Shown here: in pieces, positions 1 to 7,118 of the stretch
How positions within the stretch are numbered: the stretch's first letter is position 1
Layout of the letters: every line of letters starts with the position of its first letter
Source: Brevibacterium paucivorans
Lineage (GTDB): Bacteria > Actinomycetota > Actinomycetes > Actinomycetales > Brevibacteriaceae
Reading direction: 5' to 3'
Length of the DNA stretch: 64,000 nt
Assembly (NCBI RefSeq): GCF_016907735.1
Contig: NZ_JAFBCP010000001.1
Location: 1,426,001-1,490,000 of the forward strand
Program-made: the position numbers and the translations under genes
The notes under the pieces: generated by a model
The model's input: only the letters and a program-made list of their open reading frames with translations
Databases searched by the model: none
What the model was told of the DNA's origin: nothing

Positions 1-866
1 GGGTTGAGCGTGAAGCGTTTCTCCGTGATGATATAGCCGCCGGTGAGGTCCTGCAGCTGGTCGAGGTACGCCTGGGGGTCTGCGATCGAGTCGATGTGGC
101 GCACACTCACCCCGTCGATGAGGCCGGTGTCGAACCAGCGGGCGAGCTCGCGGTGAGTTTCCGTGAAAACGCGCGGGTCGTTCACCCGGATGGTGGCCAC
201 GTGCGAATCGGCGTTGACGCGACGGTAGTTGAGCGTGCGTGTGGTGCTTGTCTTTTCAACGCACGTGTAGTTTTGTGCGGCCAGGAGCTGCTGGGGGTCT
301 TGGTGGTTTTGGGGCTCTTGTGGGTCTTGGGGCTGCAGGGTTTCCGGGTTGACCGGGTAGATCGAGGAGCCGATCTGGAGTACCGGTTCGTTTGTTGCGG
401 GGTTGGTGGTCAGGGTTGCCGTGCTCGTGGGCTGGTCGACCACCACCGTGACTTTGCCTTGTGCCCACTGGATGTCGAACCAGTCGGCGTATTGGGACTC
501 TTGGCCGTGCAACAGCACATCCCACCAGTAGGGGTTCATGCTGGGGTGCGCGACGTGGAGTGCGCCAGGCACAAAGTCGACGATGACGCCCATGTTCGCG
601 TTGTGCGCGGTTGTTGAGAGGGCTTCCAGCCCTTCGATTCCGCCGAGGTGTGGGTCAATTGCGTTGGGATCTGTGGGGGCGCCGGTTTCGTTGGCGGTGC
701 TGGAGGCCGTAATGGGGCTGATGCGAATAGCGGTGAAACCGAGTTCAGCGATGTCCGGGATTACGTTTGTGACGTCAAAAAGAGTGACGTTGCGGTCGAC
801 CGGCACACGGTAAATCGATGTTGGGCGCCAGCGGTTGCGACCTGTTCTGTGGAGGTGTCCGCTCAT
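1..866 (-). CDS. treY: Malto-oligosyltrehalose synthase-like protein (TreY family), 5' part only, catalytically degenerate
   Basis: The gene runs off the left edge; 288 codons are visible. The ATG at 866 follows the ribosome site AAAGGGA. TreY normally converts the reducing end of maltodextrins to a trehalosyl unit. TreY-like landmarks are WWDVLLHGQESQYADWFDI (about residues 113-131), LNYRR (about 211), GLIDG..H.DS.ADP.AYL (about 247-265) and ITEKRF near the edge. Key GH13 signatures are altered: region I, normally D-x-V-P-N-H, reads DFVPGAL, and the nucleophile motif, normally G-L-R-I-D-H, reads GVSVRH, so the Asp is replaced by Arg. The putative acid/base Glu of ITEKRF is kept. The family call is firm; activity is doubtful. 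Confidence 0.78.
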   Translation of the reverse strand, partial: MSGHLHRTGRNRWRPTSIYRVPVDRNVTLFDVTNVIPDIAELGFTAIRISPITASSTANETGAPTDPNAIDPHLGGIEGLEALSTTAHNANMGVIVDFVPGALHVAHPSMNPYWWDVLLHGQESQYADWFDIQWAQGKVTVVVDQPTSTATLTTNPATNEPVLQIGSSIYPVNPETLQPQDPQEPQNHQDPQQLLAAQNYTCVEKTSTTRTLNYRRVNADSHVATIRVNDPRVFTETHRELARWFDTGLIDGVSVRHIDSIADPQAYLDQLQDLTGGYIITEKRFTLN

Positions 867-1036
867 TGTGTCCCTTTCATCGACAGCCACATACGACGAT
901 ACCCGTAAACCGGTGCCACTGAGGTGTAAGAGACGATTTTTGACACTGCATTCAGGAGGTGTTCAACCGGCGAGATTGTTGCCCTCGCGCGAAGTGTGGA
1001 ATAATCGTTTTTTGCGTCGCGTACTTGTGGCGCCTA

Positions 1037-1124
1037 GGTGAGTTGACAGAGCGGCCGAATGTGACGGTCTTGAAAACCGTTGTAGGGCAACCCCCTACCG
1101 TGGGTTCAAATCCCACACTCACCG
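1037..1124 (+). tRNA. tRNA-Ser(UGA)
   Basis: An 88-nt class II tRNA with acceptor stem GGTGAGT/ACTCACC, anticodon TGA at 1071-1073, a long variable arm and T-loop TTCAAAT. CCA is not encoded. The variable-arm and T-arm stretch (about 1083-1116) is identical to that of tRNA-Ser(CGA) at 36621-36708. Confidence 0.96.
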
Positions 1125-1132
1125 CGTTGTGA

Positions 1133-1172
1133 AGTCTCGGGACATCGTTCACTCGATGTCCCGAGACTTTTG
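1133..1172 (+). terminator. Intrinsic terminator of tRNA-Ser(UGA)
   Basis: A perfect 15-bp stem (1133-1147 with 1154-1168), loop TTCACT, then a T run. The same sequence, from the last tRNA base through the T run, occurs after tRNA-Ser(GGA) at 49500-49539, and a close variant follows tRNA-Ser(GCU) at 14173-14213. Confidence 0.85.
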
Positions 1173-1253
1173 CGTAAACGACTTGGGTGCACCATTTCGT
1201 TACAGCCAACGACTCCCATGTATCGTGTCCAGAAAGTGCCACTGGGAGGATCA

Positions 1254-2348
1254 ATGAAGAAAAACCAACCGCACCTGGTTCGAACCGAGACGATCTACGT
1301 AGAAGGAAACGACCCCAGGCAACGGGGAATGGCCAGGGCATCGCAGATTGCTCCCCACATCCGCTCCACTGTGCGCGCGTACAGCGAGCTCTACTCCTCG
1401 CTCGGTATCTCCGAATCAGACGCCACCGCAGCCGCGCGCACCTCCATGGACGCAATCCGTGACTGGGACCCTGACCAGCACCTCGAACTTCTAGGCGTCG
1501 CCGCCGGATCCGGTATCACCGCAACAGACCTGGGCCACATTGTGGGGCGGACCGAAATCCTCACGCTTGCCAAACAGCAACCACAAGAATGTAGCACGGT
1601 GACGTTCCAGCAACCCGGCCGAACCATGTCGGCCCAAACCTGGGACTGGAAACCTGAACTGGTGCGCAACTGGCACTTCCACCGCGTAGCCGCACTCCCA
1701 GGTGGTCACGCTTATGCAGGCTTCGCAGAACACGGCATGACCGGAAAAATCGGGCTCAACTCCGCCGGCATAGGCGTCCACCTCAACATCCTCAAGAACA
1801 CTGACGACGCTCCCGGCGGCGTGCCCATCCACGCGGTGCTTGCCCGGATTCTCGGCACTGCCGGCTCCGTCGACGAGGCCATCAACATCGCCAAGGACGC
1901 GCCCACCTCGGCGTCCTCAATCATCACCGTCCTCGACCGCGACCGGGCCGTCAACATGGAAATCAACCCACACCAGGTGGCCCTCAACTCTCGCGACGGG
2001 TGGGCTCTGCGCACCAACCACTTCGCGTGCCCCAGCCAAGCGGACGGCGCGCAACTCCTCACACCCGACTCCAACACGCACGACCGTATGGACTACCTGG
2101 AGTCGGCGACCACCTCGGCAGGGGAGCCACACGACCTGGACGACATGCTGCAGGTTCTGTGCTCACCGCTGGAAGATGGCCTGGTGAGCGTGCTCCCGGA
2201 CCCGGCCGCGCCCAACAAAGGCGCCACGCTGGTGACCGTCCGGATCGACCCGGCAAACCACACAATCGAGATGAGCCCGGGCGCACCCCAATACGCATCG
2301 GCCATGACCGTGCGCTTCACCGTGCCGCAGGGCCACCCAGGCCACTAG
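1254..2348 (+). CDS. C45-family acyltransferase/peptidase (penicillin acyltransferase-like Ntn hydrolase)
   Basis: A 364-residue protein of the acyl-CoA:6-aminopenicillanate acyltransferase (AAT/C45) family, whose members self-cleave to expose an N-terminal Cys that attacks amide or acyl substrates. The N-terminal block with YVEGNDPRQRG (residues 15-25) is typical. The likely nucleophile is Cys113 in QECSTVTF, followed by the family-like TWDW and GKIGLNSAGIGVHLN stretches. The ATG at 1254 was chosen because GGGAGGA lies directly upstream; longer reading-frame starts run back toward the terminator at 1133-1172. There is no signal peptide. The natural substrate cannot be told from sequence. It stands alone, convergent with the next gene 17 bp away. 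Confidence 0.8.
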   Translation: MKKNQPHLVRTETIYVEGNDPRQRGMARASQIAPHIRSTVRAYSELYSSLGISESDATAAARTSMDAIRDWDPDQHLELLGVAAGSGITATDLGHIVGRTEILTLAKQQPQECSTVTFQQPGRTMSAQTWDWKPELVRNWHFHRVAALPGGHAYAGFAEHGMTGKIGLNSAGIGVHLNILKNTDDAPGGVPIHAVLARILGTAGSVDEAINIAKDAPTSASSIITVLDRDRAVNMEINPHQVALNSRDGWALRTNHFACPSQADGAQLLTPDSNTHDRMDYLESATTSAGEPHDLDDMLQVLCSPLEDGLVSVLPDPAAPNKGATLVTVRIDPANHTIEMSPGAPQYASAMTVRFTVPQGHPGH

Positions 2349-2365
2349 CTAGGGCTCACGCCCTC

Positions 2366-3331
2366 TCATTCGGAAGCAGTGCCCCCGGCGCCCACTTGCG
2401 AACGCAGTGCGTCTAGGGCCTCGGCGGATGCTTGCGTGTCTTTGAACGCCGAGGTGAGAATCGCCCACGGAACCACGTCCACCTCGATCTGGGAGAAGTG
2501 GACGTACGGCTGCTTCTGTCGCGGGTCGTCGTTGTCAAACCGTGTTCCGTAGCGCCATGTGCCCTTGCCGGTTCGGCGGAAGGTCTCGCCCGCAAACCGC
2601 AGGGCGCCTTGAATGTAGAAGTCCGACCGGTCGGCGAGCATCTCGTTCACCGTTGAGTACCGTGCCACCAGCTGCTTGCTGAGTTTGAGCAGGCCGTCGC
2701 CGTCATACGACCACTCGTTCGGTGCTGCCTGATCCTGAATCCACGCGGCAACCCCGGACTCAACCGTGGGGAGGAACGTGCCCAAGAATTCGCGTTCCTC
2801 ATCTTCCATGGGGGCCCCACCGGCGGCACTGTCGTCCACTGCTGAAGACGAGCGACGCGGACCGTCTTCCCCGAACTTCTCCAGCTCCTGCGCATAGCGG
2901 CTGACGAACACCTGCCCGTTGCGCGCCTGGAGCGCGGTCATCACCAGGCCGATCATCGAAATCGGTTCACCCTCACAGTCCCCGTCTTGCGAATCTGGGC
3001 GAATAAACGGGAAGCCTTCGCCCACCTCGCCGGATTCGTCGTAGTCCCACGCGCCACCCAGCCCGCGCAAGAAAACTTCGCCCACATACCGCATGAGGTT
3101 TTCCGTGAACTTCTGGTTTTCCGGCGCTACGGCCACCGCGGGTGAAGCCAATGCAGAATTGGCGAATGCCTCGACCCACGGGAGCGAGGCAGGGGAGAGG
3201 TCTTTGCGGAACTCGCGCGTTTCGTCGTTCTCAAGCGTCACCGATTCGGGTAGGTCAGACTCGATGAACGTGGAAAGTCGCAGGGGCATGCTTGCCATGA
3301 AGGCCGAAAATTCATTCGCGTGATCACTCAT
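2366..3331 (-). CDS. Hypothetical protein with two related halves
   Basis: A 321-residue acidic, soluble-looking protein with no family I recognise. It seems to contain an internal duplication: residues about 70-140 (YVGEVFLRGLGGAWDYD, then a Pro- and Asp-rich loop, then SMIGLVMTALQAR) resemble residues about 240-310 (FAGETFRRTGKGTWRYG, an Asp/Pro-rich loop, then VDVVPWAILTSAF). The shared pattern is an aromatic helix, G-x-W-x-Y, an acidic loop and a hydrophobic helix, as in some small immunity-like folds; that comparison is only an impression. There is no signal peptide or membrane segment. It lies 50 bp downstream of the TetR gene on the same strand and may be co-transcribed with it. Confidence 0.6.
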   Translation of the reverse strand: MSDHANEFSAFMASMPLRLSTFIESDLPESVTLENDETREFRKDLSPASLPWVEAFANSALASPAVAVAPENQKFTENLMRYVGEVFLRGLGGAWDYDESGEVGEGFPFIRPDSQDGDCEGEPISMIGLVMTALQARNGQVFVSRYAQELEKFGEDGPRRSSSAVDDSAAGGAPMEDEEREFLGTFLPTVESGVAAWIQDQAAPNEWSYDGDGLLKLSKQLVARYSTVNEMLADRSDFYIQGALRFAGETFRRTGKGTWRYGTRFDNDDPRQKQPYVHFSQIEVDVVPWAILTSAFKDTQASAEALDALRSQVGAGGTASE

Positions 3332-3381
3332 GTTTTCAGCCTAACTGGGTTGCGCGCCTAACGCGGGTTTGCGCCGCGCCC

Positions 3382-4155
3382 CTAGAACTCCACCATCATG
3401 CTGAGCAGGTCCAAAACGGGGCCCAGTTCGCGTTCGACCGGGTGCAAAAGCGAATCTTCAGGCAACTTCGACGTGTCGAACTCTGCTCCCGGCTGGCCCA
3501 TGATCTCTGCGATCAGCTCGCTGGCGTCCGGCGTTGGTGCGTTTTCAACCGCCCGAGGTGGAATGGACTGCCGTGCTGCCCGTATATCGGTTGCGGCGAG
3601 GTGTCGGATTGCGGTTTGGGTGGGGATCGTGGTGCGTGCCCCGTGCCTTGAAAGGAGCTGTTCAACTTCCACTCCCACAGCGCGCACCTGTGCGTTCTGC
3701 AGCTCCAGGTAGCGGGAACGCACGTCTGGGTTGCGGATTGAGTACAGTTCGATCTCCGCTTCCGTGATCGCCCACGCGACCGAGGTGGTCCAGCCCAGGC
3801 GCTGCGTGGCAAAGGCGGTTTTGGCGGATTGGCGCAGGTTGGTGAATCGGCAGTGTGGGTCCGAGGTGTTTGTAGTCCGGTCTGTTGAGTATGTGTCTTC
3901 GGTGGTCGCGATGATTCCGCGGATTCCGGCGATCGTGTGCTCAACGGCACAGTCAATGAGATTGACCACCAATTCGTCGATCGATTTGAAGTTCGAGTAG
4001 AACGCCCCACGTGTCATTCCTGCTTCTTCGCAGAGTTCTTCGATGGGCGTGCTGACGATGCCACGGCGGGCGAAAGCGATCACAGCGGCACCCAGAAGGC
4101 GGTTGCGTGTGCGCTGTCGACGGGCGGTTGGTGCCGCGTCAGGGGCGATGGTCAT
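3382..4155 (-). CDS. TetR/AcrR-family transcriptional regulator
   Basis: A 257-residue regulator. The N-terminal helix-turn-helix is clear: RNRLLGAAVIAFARRGIVS, then PIEELCEEAGMTRGAFYSNF (about residues 17-57), a strong TetR recognition-helix pattern. The C-terminal ligand domain is unrelated to anything I can name and carries an unusually long tail. The ATG at 4155 is preferred to a TTG nine codons upstream. It is transcribed away from the MMPL/YhgE module, and inverted and direct repeats lie in the shared intergenic region. The usual arrangement would be self-repression plus repression of the neighbouring transporter operon (inference). Confidence 0.9.
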   Translation of the reverse strand: MTIAPDAAPTARRQRTRNRLLGAAVIAFARRGIVSTPIEELCEEAGMTRGAFYSNFKSIDELVVNLIDCAVEHTIAGIRGIIATTEDTYSTDRTTNTSDPHCRFTNLRQSAKTAFATQRLGWTTSVAWAITEAEIELYSIRNPDVRSRYLELQNAQVRAVGVEVEQLLSRHGARTTIPTQTAIRHLAATDIRAARQSIPPRAVENAPTPDASELIAEIMGQPGAEFDTSKLPEDSLLHPVERELGPVLDLLSMMVEF

Positions 4156-4190
4156 TGGGGTTCTTTCTGAGTGATTCTTCAAAACAAAAA

Positions 4191-4214
4191 TGTATTCGAT
4201 ACAGTATTGTATTC
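4191..4214. promoter_or_regulatory. Candidate TetR operator between the regulator and the MMPL operon
   Basis: The A+T-rich intergenic stretch holds the inverted repeat ATACA-N4-TGTAT (4199-4212) and the direct repeat TGTATTC at 4191-4197 and 4208-4214. TetR regulators normally bind 14-24 bp palindromes between divergent genes. No promoter boxes could be assigned with confidence. Confidence 0.5.
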
Positions 4215-4289
4215 AGTGGAATCTTAAAGTTCACAACCAGTGGTCGAGTCCGCTTGGCTCGATCTCCCCATGCAACCGAAAGCGAACTT

Positions 4290-7118
4290 GTGTCTTCTTT
4301 TCTCTATGGATTAGGTCGCGCAACATTCCGGCACCGCCTGTCAACTGCCGGAGTGTGGCTGCTGATCATCGTGTTGATGGGTGCTTTTGTTGGGCTCTTC
4401 GCCAACAAGTTCGACGACAAGTTTGAACTGCCAGGCGCGGAGTCACAGGAAGCCCTCGACTCGATGAGACTGACGTTTCCGCAAGCGTCCGGTGCTCGCG
4501 GAGACATCATTGTGGTGAGCGCAAACAAGGAGCGCGTGGATCAGGGCACCTATAAAGAAGAGATCGAAAACGCGGTTGAGCGACTCGAAGACGTGGGCAA
4601 CGTTGAGGGCGTGACGTCGCCGTTCAATGAACACGTACATGGCAATATCAATGACGACAAGAACGCGGCCATCATTAACGTGTCGTACGACTCGCCTGTT
4701 GAAGAACTCACAGACGAAGACCGTGAAACCCTGCACAAACAAACCGAACAACTCCGCGACGCGCTCCCTGAAGGATCCACAGTCAGTGCAGGTGGAGAAG
4801 TCTTCAAAACCACCAGCGTTCACGTTTCGTGGGTAGAAGGAATCGGTGTAGCGATCGCGTTCTTCGTATTGCTTTTCACCTTTGGCTCTGCACTGGCCGC
4901 CGGTGTTCCTCTACTCACCGCAGTCGTAGGTGTGATGATTGGACTCTTGGGAATCGTGGGGCTCACAGCGTTCTCGACCGTGTCATCCACCGCCCCCATG
5001 CTGGCACTCATGCTGGGACTAGCGGTGGGTATTGACTATGCGCTGTTCATCATTTCCCGCGCCCGTTCCTTCATGCTCGAAGGCCACGACGCAGAAGAAT
5101 CGGTAGCGCGCGCAAACGCTACAGCTGGATCGGCCGTGGTGTTCGCGGGGATCACCGTGATTATTGCTCTTGTGGGGCTTTCGCTCACCGGAATGCCATT
5201 CCTGGCAGTCATGGGATTCGGTGCCGCTGCGACGGTGGCGGTTGCGGTTGGAGTGGCTCTGACTCTTGTTCCCGCAATCCTGGGCTTCATTGGCGAACGC
5301 ATCAACCCGCTACGCAAGGCTCAGAAGAAAGCCCAGAAGAAAGCGGCCAAACGCAACGGCACCCAAAACCGCCAGAACGAGTACACCAGCTCAGCAACCA
5401 CCTCGGCGGAGGAATCCCACACCGCCCAGAAGGAAACATTCGCAACCAAGTTCTACCGGGGCTGGGTGACGGTGGCGACCAAGTTCCCACTCATCACCAT
5501 CATCGTGATCGTGGGTGCCTTGAGCGTTTTCGCGATCCCGGCGTCCAAACTGCAACTCGCGCTACCGGACAACGGGGGCCAACCAGAGGGGACCCCGGCG
5601 CGTACAACCTTTGACTTGATCGACAAGGAATTCGGCCCCGGCCACAACGGGCCACTGGTCATGACCGCTGAGATTGTCACCAGTGACGACCCGCTGGACG
5701 ATGTCGAAAAGATCGAAGACGAAATCAAGAAGATCCCCGGGGTCAAGCAGGTCATTCTGGCCGTGCCTAATGAAAACGCTGACACGGCCATGTTCCAAAT
5801 CATTCCCGAAACCGGCCCCAGCGACCCTGAGACCGAAAAAATCGTTGAAGCGCTCCGTGACATGGAGCCCAAGATTAAAGACGAATACGGCTACCAAACC
5901 GCAGTGACAGGTGCGACGGCTGTTGCGATTGACGTGTCAGCTCAGCTGGGGCGCGCGCTTGTGCCTTTTGGTCTGTTCGTTGTGGGGCTGTCGCTGGTGC
6001 TGCTCATGATGGTGTTCAGGTCGCTGTGGGTGCCCATTAAAGCCACCGCAGGGTTCCTTTTGTCGGTGGTCGCCGGCTTTGGTGTGGTGGAGCTGGTGTT
6101 CATTGAGGGCCACGGCGCAAGTGCCTTCAACCTGGACCACATTGGCCCGGTCATCAGCTTCTTGCCCATTATTCTCATGGGTATCTTGTTTGGTCTGGCC
6201 ATGGACTATGAAGTGTTCTTGGTGTCGGGTATGCGTGAGGCTTATGCGCACGGTACGCCTGCTCGTGAGGCTGTGAAGAAGGGTTTCATGAGTTCGGCGT
6301 CTGTGGTGACTGCCGCTGCGGTCATCATGTTCTGCGTGTTCGCGGCGTTCGTGCCCGCTGGTGAGGCGATCATTAAGTCGATCGCGTTGGGCTTGGCCGT
6401 TGGTATTGCCGTCGATGCGTTCCTTGTACGCATGACCCTGGTCCCGGCGGTCATGACCTTGTTGGGCGAACACGCATGGTGGTTGCCCAAGTGGCTCGAA
6501 CGCATCCTTCCACACTTCGACGTGGAAGGTGAGGGCCTGTACCACCAGGTGAAATTGCAGAACTGGCCAGAAACCGACACCGAATACCGGATCTACGGCG
6601 AAAACCTGAGCGTGTACGGCACCGGTGGGCCTCTGTTTGAAAACGTCAATGTGGCGTTGCAACCGGGTGAGCTGTTGGCGGTCAGTGGCCGAGGTCGTTC
6701 CGCCTTGCTTTTGGCACTCGCCGGGCGTGCGCCGCTGGAAGATGGGGAACTGAAGGTAGGCGAGTATGTTTTGCCGGAGCAGGCGAACAAGGTTCGTCGT
6801 TCTACCCCGTTCTTGACGTTGCGACACAGTGAGGAATCTTTGGTGCCTAAACCGGAGTACATCCGCGGCTTCATTAAGAAACTTCCACCCGTGGTTGTCA
6901 TTGACCACGCTGATACCCCGCACGACCACGCCACTGCGAAAGCAGTTAAGAACCTGGTGGACGTTGCGGCCGCCCGTGGGTCCGCGGTGATTCTGGGGCT
7001 ACACAACCCTGACGTTGACTGGATGATCCCCAGTGGAATGGACTACACCTTGTTGAATTTGGACGATCACAACCGTACCGAACACGTTCCCGCTCATGCG
7101 TTTGGAGGAGCACAGTAA
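4290..7118 (+). CDS. MMPL/RND-family transporter fused to a degenerate ABC-ATPase-like domain
   Basis: A 942-residue membrane protein. Residues 1-760 form an MMPL (RND-type) exporter: TM1 at about 18-38, an extracytoplasmic domain, a TM bundle at about 183-330 with GIDYALFIISR, then the second half repeating the plan with LAMDYEVFLVSGMRE. These Asp-Tyr motifs are the proton-relay positions of MMPL proteins. From about residue 765 to the end lies an extra cytoplasmic domain resembling an ABC nucleotide-binding domain (YGENLSVYGTGGPLFENVNV, then LAVSGRGRSALLLALAGR where Walker A belongs, then VVVIDHADTP where Walker B belongs). The Walker Lys is missing, the LSGGQ signature is absent and the spacing is short, so it is probably a pseudo-ATPase. 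The GTG start at 4290 is inferred from the position of TM1. It overlaps the next gene by 1 bp. Confidence 0.85.
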   Translation: MSSFLYGLGRATFRHRLSTAGVWLLIIVLMGAFVGLFANKFDDKFELPGAESQEALDSMRLTFPQASGARGDIIVVSANKERVDQGTYKEEIENAVERLEDVGNVEGVTSPFNEHVHGNINDDKNAAIINVSYDSPVEELTDEDRETLHKQTEQLRDALPEGSTVSAGGEVFKTTSVHVSWVEGIGVAIAFFVLLFTFGSALAAGVPLLTAVVGVMIGLLGIVGLTAFSTVSSTAPMLALMLGLAVGIDYALFIISRARSFMLEGHDAEESVARANATAGSAVVFAGITVIIALVGLSLTGMPFLAVMGFGAAATVAVAVGVALTLVPAILGFIGERINPLRKAQKKAQKKAAKRNGTQNRQNEYTSSATTSAEESHTAQKETFATKFYRGWVTVATKFPLITIIVIVGALSVFAIPASKLQLALPDNGGQPEGTPARTTFDLIDKEFGPGHNGPLVMTAEIVTSDDPLDDVEKIEDEIKKIPGVKQVILAVPNENADTAMFQIIPETGPSDPETEKIVEALRDMEPKIKDEYGYQTAVTGATAVAIDVSAQLGRALVPFGLFVVGLSLVLLMMVFRSLWVPIKATAGFLLSVVAGFGVVELVFIEGHGASAFNLDHIGPVISFLPIILMGILFGLAMDYEVFLVSGMREAYAHGTPAREAVKKGFMSSASVVTAAAVIMFCVFAAFVPAGEAIIKSIALGLAVGIAVDAFLVRMTLVPAVMTLLGEHAWWLPKWLERILPHFDVEGEGLYHQVKLQNWPETDTEYRIYGENLSVYGTGGPLFENVNVALQPGELLAVSGRGRSALLLALAGRAPLEDGELKVGEYVLPEQANKVRRSTPFLTLRHSEESLVPKPEYIRGFIKKLPPVVVIDHADTPHDHATAKAVKNLVDVAAARGSAVILGLHNPDVDWMIPSGMDYTLLNLDDHNRTEHVPAHAFGGAQ

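Noticed and set aside
96-908. Rightward frames opposite treY
   Set aside because: They are antisense shadows of the leftward TreY frame, which has clear family motifs.
4156-4289. Earlier start for the MMPL gene inside the TetR gene
   Set aside because: It would cross the divergent TetR gene and the operator; TM1 fits the GTG at 4290.
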